A stretch of 64,000 nucleotides of DNA from Mantis religiosa (Eukaryota > Arthropoda > Insecta > Mantodea > Mantidae): the NCBI GenBank assembly GCA_030765055.1, contig CM060953.1, forward strand, positions 105,299,424 to 105,363,423, read 5' to 3'. The notes beneath the pieces were generated by a model. It was not told the DNA's origin. It saw only the letters and a list, made by a program, of their open reading frames with translations, and did not search any database. Of the stretch, positions 12,706 through 24,424 are shown in pieces. The translations under genes were made by a program, and so were the position numbers. How positions within the stretch are numbered: position 1 is the first letter of the stretch; each line of letters opens with the position of its first letter.

Positions 12706-13872
12706 AACTTGTCAGAATATACTCTTGAAGGCTTTGTGTTCTTCTTGCTTTCTTATCTTCTTTCTAAGTAAAGAGGTTGTAACTAAATCATCCGTATACT
12801 CTGCTTACATGTTTTAATGAAGTAAAGTTCGCTTAATTTAATGTTACACCGAGGTAAAACATGTTTAGGTTAAGGAATGTCATATAAATGGAACCCTTAG
12901 TATAGTAATTTTATGATATACCAGGTGAGTCACATTCTTCTATTTATTTTTGAATTTATGCGACGTGCTAAGCGATATATGTGACTTATGTGACATATGC
13001 CGTTTTTTAATGCATTCTAATGAATGATCTGCAGAGCAGTTGATAGAGAAACAGTACATGACTCAGTGCATAAGTGTTTTATGGGACTGAAGACAATCAT
13101 CTCGTATTTCGATTCCGAAAAAAACATCATACCCAGACACGGAGATCTCCATTAGCAATTTTATACGAGTTTGCAAACTTTTATTCATTAGCGTACATTC
13201 CCACACTCATTTAAACAACCTATCCATGCATCATTTGACAATAACGTTGGAACACAAAATGGCAGATCTACACAGTGCGATCCATTGGATATAAATCTTG
13301 AGCCAACACGTGTTTTTGTTGTACAGCCATGTCAAAAAGTGCTAAGAATTAGATATATTGTTTTCGCTTCTGTCACATATTACGGCAGTTCTGTTTAGCT
13401 CATTCAGTAACTGTAATGGTGGATGCAAATTTTATTTTGTATGCGTTAAAACTATCAAAATGAGCTCAAAACATTATATGAAGCTATGGAAGGCGTGTAA
13501 GGATCCAACCTGGTATGATGTATGCGGTTACATATTCCTATAGAAACTTCAGTTCGCAAAGTAGCGTTGGCATTATCCAGGTTTCCTCACTACTCTATCA
13601 CTATAAGTTGGGTTCATATCCTTCGTGTTCAGCTTAGAGATTTTACTAACCTTGTTTTAGGCCTTGTGGCCTATATTTTTGATATTGTGATACAAATAAC
13701 GTCTTTTTTTAACATTATACGTGTTCGTAAAATACAAAAATTATCTTGTTTTCCACCGGCAGATAGATATTTTGTTACGGCCGCTATTGTGCTTGACCCA
13801 TTTAAGTATCACACACTTCACTAATGCAAAGGAACTCTAAGTATTTGCGCCTGCGTCAATGTTTGGCGTAAA
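12706..13872. other. No gene recognised
   Basis: A+T-rich. Small plus-strand frames at 13358-13543 and 13522-13824 (100 codons) have hydrophobic stretches but no recognisable domain, and nothing supports expression. Confidence 0.5.
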
Positions 13873-13906
13873 TGAATGCGTCATTATCAGGATAATGACG
13901 CATTCA
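13873..13906. repeat. 34-bp perfect hairpin palindrome
   Basis: The 16-bp arm tgaatgcgtcattatc is followed by a 2-bp spacer (AG) and its exact complement. Just downstream are short direct repeats of ctatcaaa type (13909-13953). The origin is unknown: it could be the relic of a fold-back element or a mutation hot spot. Confidence 0.9.
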
Positions 13907-14204
13907 AACACTATCAAACTATCAAACTATCGCCTTTCAAACACTATCGAGGGTCGCCATTTTGAACAGTTACTGCGTTGATGAAATCCACACTGTTTGA
14001 CAATTTTTTCTGTTTAACCGAGGACTTAACAGTTCACCACACCTCTGCCTGTAGAAGAGGTGAAACATAAGATTTAAGCATGAAACAAAATCTATTAGAT
14101 TTAATGTCATTGACATGTTTTTAAAAATGAAAGCCAAGTACGTAACATGATTTGCAACACCAGATACAGTATAAATTATAAATGGTCACAAAGCAAAGCA
14201 TGAG

Positions 14205-14402
14205 CCCTATTTATCGGATTGTTATTCTTGTGTGTTCGGCACACAAGAAAACCAACACAAACAATAAATAAATTGGTAACTAAAACACAGATAATAAAGA
14301 AAAGGAGAAAGGGAAAAAACACAACAATGTAACGGCGTTTCGAATCTAGCCCTTCCATCATCCTATGCCCACAGCTAACCAATGACACTAACCGCCACAT
14401 AT
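14205..14402 (-). mobile_element. tRNA-derived SINE (minus strand)
   Basis: Reading the minus strand from 14400, a box A-like segment (gttagtgtcattggttagc) is followed by a box B-like segment (ggctagattcgaaacgcc) at about 14335-14352. An A+T-rich body follows. The spacing fits a tRNA head. Divergence from box consensus suggests an old copy. Confidence 0.6.
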
Positions 14403-17400
14403 TCTATGTCGTTCGTTGGGAAAGCATTCGTGTATGACCTTATCAGTATAATATGTATGAAAAATCGTCGTTTATTTAAACTTTTCGCAGCTTCTTGGTC
14501 CTCATTCAGGGCTGTAAGTATTAATGCTGTGTGCGTTTATTACCAAATAGAAGGACAGAGCTGCAATAATGGCTTTTGTGCTAAAAGGGTAAGTGTTTTC
14601 ACAGTATACTAAACTGCGGGTTGCATAGATAAGAATAAATAGGGGCAGCTGACTCACCTTGTATAGCTCATATAGAAACTTAAATTTGTTATTGGTAGAC
14701 AGAATCATATGGATGTATCGAGTAAGATATACTTTTTCAGTTCTGTAATGGGGCCTCGTAATGAATTAAGCATATTAACAATAGCGCTGTATTACGCAGC
14801 AGTCCACATGCCTAAATACAATCTTTATACATAGTGCTAACCATTCGATAATGCCGGACCACAAAGGTTTTCTCTCTTCGTTCGTTAACTGTTTGTGCTA
14901 GCATGTGTCATAAAAATCGTGCCGTGAAATATGGGCAGTGTAGTGGTTCGATCCACATTAATGCATTTCCTAGTATCGCTCTACCGTGCTAAATATTTCG
15001 GAAAATGGCGCAGCTCTGAGTCCGTAATGCAATAATTGCATTAGGGTAATGGTGCTGAAATTGAGTCGGGCTGGAATTAATGGAAGCACTTCCTGCACAT
15101 TTGTAATGCCATGTTTATGTTACCCATGCGGACATAAACCATCCTCTCAAATTAAAACCATGTGTTTTATACATTTTAATTTCGTATACAAAATAAATGA
15201 ATTGCATTTTAAATGTGAGAGCTTTTAAGTTAATCTAAATCCTATAAGTAGCAATTCGCGGGTGAAATATAATTAAAAAATGACAAGGATAATCCAAGAC
15301 CTTTGTCAGAAACTAGCACAACTTGGCGTCATTAGCGTTATTGCTTTATAATTCTACAGAGAACATTGTATACTGTATCTTCCCTTCTAGCCTCTTCCTT
15401 TCTCTTTTCCCTAAACCTAAACCCCTCTGTCTGCTATGTGCTCTTTCACCGCCCATATCTACTCCTTTCATCTAATTATTTCTTCTTCCCACCGTATGCA
15501 GTGAACATGGCACGCACGTTTTTGAAAACAGAAGCGAAACTTGGGGGAAAATTGAACGAGATAATACATGTTTTTGTCTATTCCGTGTACTTGCTTTGCG
15601 ATAGGAATTATAACATTGTCTCCTGTATAAATCTTAGAATAAATAATTCCAAATAAGAGATTGAATATCATGTGGGTAAAGAAATAAACAATGTTAGCGG
15701 GTAGCTTTTAAGTTTTTAAAATGTCTTCTAGCATTAACATTAATGAATGCTTCAAAATGAATTAATTTAATATTACTAATATTAACATTAATCTTGCCAA
15801 AGTTGCAATTATTTTGTATACAACATTATTTTGCAGCTGAGTGATAAGCGCGTCGCTTTCACTTTGTCAGACACAACTTCAGTTCATGGGAAAGTGTTTC
15901 GACTTGAATGTTGTGTTATCTGTACATATGTATGCTGTACAAGTAATATGCAATTTATAAACGTTAAGGAATACTATTTCAATTCTCTTCAGAGCAAATA
16001 TTAAGTATGTAAAAGCATAAAAAGAAGAAAAGAAAGTCAAAATTGTTATTCAGTACAAGAAAATAATAAATTTTGCATTGTAATTAGATTTTGTTTCACA
16101 ATACACAGAGGAGTGAAAGCAATCGTGTTTACAAAACTGGGAAAATAGGGGAAAACCAATTTATGTTTAAAAAGCAGACTCAGATATTCTTCAAAATTCT
16201 AACCTTAAATGATTAGTGCACAATAACTGTTGCATTAATAATGTAAGTCCTCTTGATTTTATTGTGAAATTCATAATAGTTGGGTTTCTTAGATGCATGC
16301 CTTTAGTCCTGTATATTAATCATTTTAAATTTACAGGCACTGTATAGAATAAGATGAGGAAGATGAATCAGATTTTAAAAGCTCAAGACTACAGCGCTTT
16401 AAGAAGTACTCATTTTTCAACTCGAATTTCAATAACGTGACATCCGAAGGCAAACAGATTTGATATTAGTACCAAAGTGATCTCAGTTACACCATATATT
16501 CTGCCTTAAACTCAGTTTGCAATTAGCAGTATTACAAGTACTGTGATACCTAAGATACCTGTAATTCTGTTGAATCCCAATGATATGCTTAATTATATAT
16601 TATTTCTGCTAGTTTCACGTTATCCGTATATGATTTAATAGGGAAAGTTAAAGATGCCTTAAATAGCCATTGCTAAGATTTGCTTATAGGGTTATTAGTC
16701 TGAATTACTGTCATTGATTTGTCTATCATAATTAATCCTAGTTAGTTTACTCTACTTTTCTTCATTTAGTCTTTTGGTGTTTAAAAATGATCGATTTGTT
16801 CGGATAGAACTCCTTTAAGAGTTTTTGACAATATTTAGAAAAAAGGACAAAAACAGCCAATATACTTTATGTCCTTGGCCACTATGGACATAAAGCATTT
16901 TTATCATGACATAGCCAACTTTTCTATGCATCTGAAATATTAGCTTTGTTTGATGGTAATTAAATAATAAAATTATGAAATATCATCTAATTATTATTGT
17001 ATATGATATTGTTCTGACATACTTAGTATATTTATCAGTACATATTATAGCAAATAATTCCTTTAAATGTTAAGATGCTGCTTAATTGCTATTTTAATGG
17101 CCCTTAATGTGCACGATCCCAGTATAAAAAGCAATGACTGTATATCAAAGTGTGTATATAATCTACCCTGACAATAGAAGCACAGTTAGATTTATTTCTG
17201 GGTCTATTAATTGTGGTAAGACTAGGATGAATTTAAGTTAGGCACGTAGTTTGTTTCCACTAAACCAGTAAATTATACAGAACATGGCTGAAGATGAAAG
17301 ATAGTTCCAGGAAAAAGCAAACATACACTACAGTATCACAAGTTTTAAGAAAAATGGAATATTAGAAGCATAGATCAGCAGCATCCAGTTATTTGACCCG

Positions 17401-19233
17401 CAATATATGTGTTTTTGTCTACTTTGGCACTTCATTAACCCGCTTTCTCCTCCGTTTACCTCTTTGGTACAAATTTTGGAAGCGATTTAACCTAACTATC
17501 GAATGGGCTGATTTTGAAACTTTAAAATAACCCACCATTGAATGACAGTGCAATATTAACAGAAATATTAACTTCAAGAAAATCTTCACATTCAAAAGTT
17601 CCCTTCATATGTGAAAGTGTGTAAACTAACTTCCCAACCATCTGGAGACTTAAGATATGAATAATAATGAAATACAATTATCACACATTACTTTTTGCTT
17701 GGAAAACACTAGTGAAATTTTTACTCTCTGAAAAATGGTTGAAACGAAGTACACGCTTAACTTGACAAATGAAATGTATACGCTAAGCTTTAAGAATATT
17801 ACATCTGAGATACTTTGAAACTCTTAACTGTCTATGATCAGAACTAGATGAAAATCAAACACACTCACTTAGAAGGTTTCGAAACTGTTAATTGTATACA
17901 GTTAATAATAACGTGATTTTAAAACAGAAAATTCTCAAAACCAACAGGGTGTAAAATAATTTCTCCTAGCCCCATACAAACTCTCATTCAAAACTTTTAA
18001 TTCTGAATACTTAATATCTATTAATGTAATGCCAGTACACAAAACAAACACCTGGAGCTCACACAATGTACAAATAATAAGAGAAAACCCGACAAAGTTG
18101 ATATAACTTGCTGTACAATAGAAGAATTGCTGACCTAGACGAACTGTTCTTACTCAGCTATGTGCTGTATGAGCTCAACCGTTTTCTTTTTAAAATTTAC
18201 AATTATTGTCATAGATATTAAACATTCACAGTCACAGACTTTCAGCACATTCTCTACCAGTTAGGAATTTGTATGGAGTTATAAATCTGTTTGGCAATAG
18301 GATAAATTCTTTGACACGTTTTAACGCTTGTTTTAATTATATGTAAAAATTGTTGTTTCCGGTAGACAATGCAGCATAAAACATTGCTCTGCAGACATTC
18401 TTAACATAAAAGTTGGGTGTGAATATATCCCGTAGATAACTGATTTTATTTGCTTTTATAACATTAAACAACAACATATGCCTAGAAACGGATCATCCTT
18501 AAAGATCATCCTCGAGGGCATCTATAATAGAACCCGCATATACTAGAGTAGAAAAGACTACCTTGCATAATTGTAATCATGATTACTTAAAGTTTGTGGC
18601 GCTCATTGCCAAATTGTGAATTTTTAATTTTTATATTCGTCCATCACCTTCTGTATTTCGTTTAATTAAATTGTTTAATATGGTTCCTATACGCCTTTAA
18701 TGCTCTTTGCTTGAACATCAAAATAGGTGGTTATAACATAGTTAAATTTAACTGGTGCTCTGCTGTTTTGTAAATCTGGAAGGACAATATCATAAACACA
18801 AATTTAAACTTGCCTAAATGTATTATTTGAGCTTACAATTCTATTTTGCAAAAAAAAAAGGACACTTATTGGGCTGTACCTGTCAATTTGGTATACATGA
18901 ACAGCGGAATTGAATCAATCCACCACAAAAGCTTAGAAATAACCTAGGACAAATTATGCACGCACAAAGGCACTAGTAGTATGGGATTCAAATGTTTTTC
19001 ATTGACTCTCTCTCTCTTAATACCTTCAGAATAGAACAAATATTTAAAAAATGTAGTTGTTGATTTTAGAGAAAACGAAATTATGCTGAACCCATTACTT
19101 AATCATTAATAACTTAATGCTTTTTCTGTAATTATCAGATCCATTACTTAACGAGAATCTTTCCATCAACGACGTTATTGAGAACTAAGATAACTCATAT
19201 ATCTGTAAGAGCGTTTTAACCAAAGCGGTTACT

Positions 19234-19236
<3 letters not shown>
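14403..19236. other. No gene recognised (about 4.8 kb)
   Basis: Long A+T-rich stretch. A lone box B-like ggttcgatcc occurs at 14947 without a clear box A. Short frames at 14382-14708 and 15366-15671 overlap on opposite strands and carry no recognisable domain. I see no tandem repeat or transposon end here. Confidence 0.55.

Positions 19237-19268
<32 letters not shown>
19237..19268. repeat. (TA)16 microsatellite
   Basis: Uninterrupted TA dinucleotide run. The 12-mer accaaagcggtt occurs just upstream (19219) and again about 230 bp downstream (19451). Confidence 0.95.
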
Positions 19269-19269
<1 letters not shown>

Positions 19270-22200
19270 CTTGGAGTTTTAGAGCCCTTTATTCGATAGG
19301 TCATATTGGATAGTGAATACTTTGAAAACTGGACTCCGTGGAACTAACATTCGTAATGCTTTTCCGGGCACATCACCCTAAACGAGATTTGACTCTACTC
19401 CAATATCACAACGAGGGTTTCAGATATTATTCTGCGGGATCACTGCTGACCAAAGCGGTTTTAACCCTCATGTACTAAGATGGTTTTGGAACTTTTCCAA
19501 TGTTGCATATCCACGTTCGCCCTACTGAATATACAGTACCTTTTTTAATTACAGTGCAGAAACAGATATATTGATAATTGCTATGGTAATATATGTCGAC
19601 TTCAGGCCATTGGTTGTCTCCGATGTTAACAGTAGTTTTAATCAACCCATCACGTAATTTACTATCTATTGTTTCTGCAAGGGCGTAATTGGGCCACGAA
19701 ACCGACAAAGCTTGTCAGTATCGACCATCCACATTTATTTCAGTTGTTCGAACTTAGATACAGGTAGTCGTAGATCATTACTATTGCGGAAAGCTATCGA
19801 TTTCTGTCACATATTAAAATAAATAATGAATGTTTCGGAAATTCAAGGATATACTTTGATCCTTAATTAAGCGCACAAAAGTTCCTTTTACATCTTCTTC
19901 TCAATGAATATGTATGTTTCAGAAGAAAAAATAATGGATATTTAGATACATAATAAGTTCTCTATTTCCGCCATTTGTTACAAGTTTTGCGCGAAGTACC
20001 ATAATTGTTATCGTGCGGTCTGATCGCTCTACGTTTTCTCTCACAACTCATCCTGCACTATCACAAAATACGAACTCGTATGACATACCATTTGTCAGCG
20101 TACTTAATGCCACTAATCATTCTCTAAACATATTACTCTCAATAACTGAAATTAAAAATCTGCAAAGAATTAATCATCGATTGATTATATTGTCCTGAAT
20201 CACTGATACAAAATATTTGTAGTTACATTATTATCAACATGTAAAGATGTAATTCCTTTATATTTTATGCCGTAGCACCACTTGCAGAGTTAGTAGAAAT
20301 GGCTTGAGCCTGTCTTTAAATTATTTGGAGAACAAAACTTCAGCATGACCCTTTTATTTCGATATTTCCTTTGGACTATTTGTTAATAAATTTACTATGG
20401 ATATTGTATTGTGGCGATTATTGAAAGCCTTTTCAATCAGGATAGCACATGATATTAATTAAATTGACTAAGCAACTACAAAACGATTCATTGCTTTGCT
20501 CTGAATAGTTCACATAAATGCAAGTGCATAAAGTGTAATTAAAGTAATGATCGCGATAGGAAACTCGATATCAGTCTTAATGATGCTATTAAAATATCTG
20601 ATATATTTAAACACTGATACAGAATTGCTGAATGAAATAATTCCTGTAAATATTCAACATAATCCCTCAAAATCATAGTTTTTACAATATCTCAAACTAT
20701 CCTTTGATATTTTATATTTATTATTAAGAGTAACATTACATTAAGGATTATTTTAAATTTTAAATCACCCTTGTATTATTCCTAACTCTACCATTTAATT
20801 GGCTTCCATTAATATAGCGTACTTATATCGGAGAATCAAAGGAGGCAAGATTACAGCAGGACCTTTTGTATACATGTTAGTGTGGTAACCCGCAGTTTGC
20901 TTAGAAATACCGTCAGTGCCCGTTGTTTTCTCTTGTGTGTAATTTTGCGGCTGTGGAAGGAAAAAGATAAAAAAGTGGGTACAAAGAATTAAGGTTCACC
21001 ATATTCTATTAGCGTCAGGATACAGCTGCGTCTGCGGATTTTGGTGGGCTGGATAATATAAGCAGCAGAAAGAGAAAACTTATTTTGCTTTGCTGCAAAG
21101 CTGGCGTATAAATTCAACATTCCCTAGTTTATGAAGCAATACTCATTAGGTAGTCCAGGACTTTAAATAAAGGGGAAGGATGCAGGGAGAGAGAGAGCGT
21201 AGGAAGGGAGAGAGGGAAGAAGGTGTTCCCTCTTACAGGTTTAGGAGGATCAGCTATATTACGGTGTGTTGTGTGCAATGTAGATTAGGCGGTGGAAACC
21301 TGCCAGACTGCCGAATCTGAGCCTTAGATCTGCTTACCTCGGTGAGTATAATATTGCTGGGTTTATGTGCCACTTATCACGATCTCGTTGACGCTAGCTT
21401 ATGATAATTCTCCATATTATTGTTGTTTCGCAAGCATAATTAACTATGACTTGCACTTCTGGGGTGGGGAAACCCATTTCATCCCTACAGTGCCTAAGCA
21501 TTTAATGATTTTTCATAATACATGTAACATGATTCGACACATTTTGCGGGTTGTAATTCAGTGTTACCTCGACAGTTGCACAGTTGCAATGCCAATAAAG
21601 TTGCAACCACTTGTAGTACATAATAAGGGAAATTGTTAACTGGATATTATATAACTTTCGGCTTATGAGGAATATGGGGAGACTAGCTGATTAACTAAAC
21701 TAAGGTTAACCAAAATAATACAATGCTAACTTAACCAACGCCACTCGAGAGATGAATCCATGCCATTGAAAACAACCAACCAGTTTTTGAAAATACTCAG
21801 CTTGCCATTTAGCTATCGAACACAAGAAGCCTGGATTTGCTGAGATTACCCGCTGATTAAAAATAAATTAAAAAAATAGCAGGCTCTGAAAGTCCACCTA
21901 GTTTCCGCGGTCGATTTACAATCGTGTCATGGAACCTGTCTCTTTAGCTTCGTTCTACTAAATCCTCTCTTAATTATAACAATGACGGAAATATTCGCAC
22001 ACGTGTACTGAGTCTCAGTTACTAAACGTACACTGATAGCAGAGTGGTTAAAGGAAACATGTAAAAGCTAAACCTATAAAGGTTAGGATACCCAACATCA
22101 TTCTGATTTCTTTTATTGTAGAAATACGTAGTGCGTATTACTACGTACATTGTAATATGACTTCCATTTGCTAAGGCGTACTTGATTTTATGACATTTAT

Positions 22201-22331
22201 GCGCACAAATAAAAACTGAAGCACTCTACTCTGTTTCTGAACTAAATAAAACAAATAAATATTTTATTCATATAGTAAAATCAAATAATAATGGAAATTA
22301 AATGAGTATCGGGTGTGCAAATCCTCTCATT
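19269..22331. other. No gene recognised (about 3 kb)
   Basis: A+T-rich with a short purine-rich (GA) tract near 21188-21230. Small frames (19475-19708 minus, 21367-21639 plus) are not recognisable. Confidence 0.55.
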
Positions 22332-22335
22332 CTAT
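22332..22335 (+). repeat. Target site duplication (mini-Gypsy-A), left
   Basis: CTAT immediately before the LTR, repeated at 24421-24424 immediately after the second LTR. Four-base duplications are usual for Ty3/gypsy integrases. Confidence 0.9.
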
Positions 22336-22842
22336 TGTGACTTTGTGGGTTCGTGAAATGAAAAGTCCAATTTCACCACTCAAAAATGTTCTTTATTTCC
22401 ACCGACTTACAGTTAAACACTTGCCAATTACACAAAATTACGTAATGCACACAATTACGATTCACCAGTTCGTCCGTTATCGTTCCGATGCACGTACACG
22501 GCGCTACTTCACTAGCACGTCAAACACTGACTGCCTTCTTACACCAAGAACTGTCCTCACTCCACACTAACCAACCAACTGATTGACCAACAACTCAACT
22601 CCGTCTGTCTGTAACCTTCTTTATATAGGAATATCGCCGGTTTCTAGTGACCAGGAGAATGTTCCAGATTGCGTAATTTCTGGAACCAGGTGGACTGAAA
22701 CAGACGGCACACTGATGTTTTTCCTCCCAACCACTGCCTGTCACCACTACAAGACAAACGAGGGGGAGGTGTGGCTAACGCGGTCCTCCCCCTGCCTTCC
22801 GTTCCCAGCTGGTTCACAGGGTGTTCCAGCGCTCCCGTTACA
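22336..22842 (-). repeat. mini-Gypsy-A 3' LTR
   Basis: 507 bp, identical to 23914-24420 except at 22696. It holds an AATAAA on the minus strand (22392-22397), a candidate polyadenylation signal near the element's 3' end. It also carries the 3' end of the internal open frame, which reads about 96 bp into it. Confidence 0.95.
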
Positions 22843-23871
22843 CTGCTCCCTCCTCAAAGCTGTTCGCCTCGAACAGCCCCATCGTAGCGTGCGAGGCGGT
22901 CCAGGTGTACCACCAGCATCTGCCCGGAGTCTGAGCCAGAAGTAGCGCTGCCGTAGTTTGTGAATCATTCGGTTCGCTCCCAGGTGTCCTCCTGAAGTAC
23001 CGGCGTGCACTTCCTCCAAGACTTCCGGGACCTTGCTCCGGGGAAGTACCAACTGTCCTCTCTGTGCCTTCCCATCGGGTGACTCCCATACCCGGAACAG
23101 CACGCCCACTCTGGTCTTCAACGAGTCCCATTTTGCCCAGTGCGACTTGTAGGTGGCGCTCCTCGGTGCGATGTCCTCCCAGGTTGGTCTCGTCCCTGCG
23201 TCCACTTCCCTCAAGAGTGGCCCCAAGTCTGCGTCCGCCAGCTGCTCCCTCCTCAGGCCTGCGCTATCCCAGCCTTCAGCAGGCACTGCCACAACTACTC
23301 GGACTGCTGCGGCACGCTCCTTCTCTTCCACTCTTGTGCGCTCATGGCCGTCCTGGATCTGCGATAGGACACCTCCAATGTAATGGTCGCTAGCGTCGGT
23401 GTCCACAATGAAGGCGCCACCCGGTTGTGGGAAACCCAAAATTGGAGCACTGCACAGGGTCCCCTTCGGGTGCTGGAAAGCGTCTCTGGCGTCCTCCGTC
23501 CACACATAAGGCCGGTTTTCCTCCGTCAGGCGGGTGAGGGGTTTTGCGATGTTGTCGGCCTTTTCCTCTAAATCATTAAGGCGGTCGTCTACTTGGCCCA
23601 TCCGCTTGCCCAGCTCCGTCACATCATCCCTCACGCCGGCCAACTGTTCTTGAAATTTGGCGGCGAGAGCCTCGTTCGCCACCTTCATTTCCGTGGTCAG
23701 TTCGGCCATCTTTGAGGTCATTGTCGTGGCCAAGTTGTTGTTAGCCGTTTCTATTTTTGCAGTGAGGTTTTCATTTGCCGTCTTCATTTGTTTCAACTCG
23801 GCGGTGAGGTTGTCGTTGGCCATCTTCATCTCCATCATTTTTTCCAAAATCTTTTCCAATGCCGCGTCCAT
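22747..23871 (-). CDS. mini-Gypsy-A fusion protein: gag coiled coil + RNase H stub + integrase zinc-finger half
   Basis: An uninterrupted frame of 374 residues starts at the ATG shortly after the primer site (MDAALEKILE). Residues 1-105 are a heptad-like coiled coil, with repeats such as NLTAELKQMKTANENLTAKI, matching the gag start of the relative at 41753. Residues 106-177 are the RT/RNase H connection (KPLTRLTEEN) and the start of RNase H, with the first catalytic Asp in DTDASD (157-162). Residues 178-255 are the linker and 256-318 the start of the integrase zinc domain (HAGTSGGHLG, His 289 and 296); both zinc cysteines are lost. Residues 319-374 are out of frame with the old polyprotein and run into the LTR. 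Joins at about 23550 and 23335 keep the frame; the join at about 22917 does not. No enzyme activity is expected. Whether the protein is made is unknown. Confidence 0.6.
   Translation of the reverse strand: MDAALEKILEKMMEMKMANDNLTAELKQMKTANENLTAKIETANNNLATTMTSKMAELTTEMKVANEALAAKFQEQLAGVRDDVTELGKRMGQVDDRLNDLEEKADNIAKPLTRLTEENRPYVWTEDARDAFQHPKGTLCSAPILGFPQPGGAFIVDTDASDHYIGGVLSQIQDGHERTRVEEKERAAAVRVVVAVPAEGWDSAGLRREQLADADLGPLLREVDAGTRPTWEDIAPRSATYKSHWAKWDSLKTRVGVLFRVWESPDGKAQRGQLVLPRSKVPEVLEEVHAGTSGGHLGANRMIHKLRQRYFWLRLRADAGGTPGPPRTLRWGCSRRTALRREQCNGSAGTPCEPAGNGRQGEDRVSHTSPSFVL
22843..22857 (-). promoter_or_regulatory. Polypurine tract of mini-Gypsy-A
   Basis: On the minus strand TTGAGGAGGGAGCAG abuts the start of the 3' LTR. 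The same motif, GAGGGGGGAGCAG, abuts the 3' LTR of the full-length relative at 47501-47513. Such tracts prime plus-strand DNA synthesis. Confidence 0.8.
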
Positions 23872-23894
23872 GGTTGTAATGTTCGGTGATGTTT

Positions 23895-23912
23895 TCCCGC
23901 TTCCTGACACCA
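23895..23912 (-). promoter_or_regulatory. Primer binding site, tRNA-Leu type
   Basis: One base after the 5' LTR, the minus strand reads TGGTGTCAGGAAGCGGGA. This is the complement of a CCA-ended tRNA 3' tail of the kind found on tRNA-Leu. The relative has TGGTGTTAGAAGTGGGAT at the same place (41734). The tRNA assignment is from general knowledge of tRNA-Leu ends, not from a search. Confidence 0.75.
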
Positions 23913-23913
23913 G

Positions 23914-24420
23914 TGTGACTTTGTGGGTTCGTGAAATGAAAAGTCCAATTTCACCACTCAAAAATGTTCTTTATTTCCACCGACTTACAGTTAAACACTT
24001 GCCAATTACACAAAATTACGTAATGCACACAATTACGATTCACCAGTTCGTCCGTTATCGTTCCGATGCACGTACACGGCGCTACTTCACTAGCACGTCA
24101 AACACTGACTGCCTTCTTACACCAAGAACTGTCCTCACTCCACACTAACCAACCAACTGATTGACCAACAACTCAACTCCGTCTGTCTGTAACCTTCTTT
24201 ATATAGGAATATCGCCGGTTTCTAGTGACCAGGAGAATGTTCCAGATTGCGTAATTTCTGGAACCAGGTGGACAGAAACAGACGGCACACTGATGTTTTT
24301 CCTCCCAACCACTGCCTGTCACCACTACAAGACAAACGAGGGGGAGGTGTGGCTAACGCGGTCCTCCCCCTGCCTTCCGTTCCCAGCTGGTTCACAGGGT
24401 GTTCCAGCGCTCCCGTTACA
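23914..24420 (-). repeat. mini-Gypsy-A 5' LTR
   Basis: 507 bp, in direct orientation with 22336-22842. It would supply the promoter. Both LTRs are complete, with TGT...ACA ends. Confidence 0.95.
24197..24207 (-). promoter_or_regulatory. Candidate LTR TATA box
   Basis: The minus strand reads CCTATATAAAG inside the 5' LTR, about 215 bp from its outer end. It is the best TATA-like element in this LTR. The start site is not visible. Confidence 0.5.
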
Positions 24421-24424
24421 CTAT
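24421..24424 (+). repeat. Target site duplication (mini-Gypsy-A), right
   Basis: CTAT, matching 22332-22335. Confidence 0.9.

Larger units (their letters stand above)
22336..24420 (-). mobile_element. mini-Gypsy-A: young, internally deleted Ty3/gypsy element
   Basis: Two direct LTRs of 507 bp surround only 1,071 bp of internal sequence. By eye the LTRs differ at a single base (T at 22696, A at 24274). They start TGTAAC and end GTCACA on the minus strand, and the whole is flanked by CTAT duplications. A tRNA-Leu-type primer site and a polypurine tract are both present. Internal sequence matches segments of the full-length relative at 41228-48015, but protease, the RT palm and the integrase core are missing. 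One difference in 507 bp implies a very recent insertion. Without RT or integrase, it must have been copied by enzymes from another element. It keeps a long open frame, which is unusual for a deletion derivative. Confidence 0.95.

Noticed and set aside
14930..14965. Lone box B-like ggttcgatcc
   Set aside because: No convincing box A at the right distance upstream.
22838..23393. Several frames opposite and beside the mini-Gypsy-A gene
   Set aside because: They overlap the recognised retroelement frame and have no independent domain.
23657..24148. 163-codon plus-strand frame
   Set aside because: Shadow opposite the mini-Gypsy-A gag coiled coil, running into the LTR.
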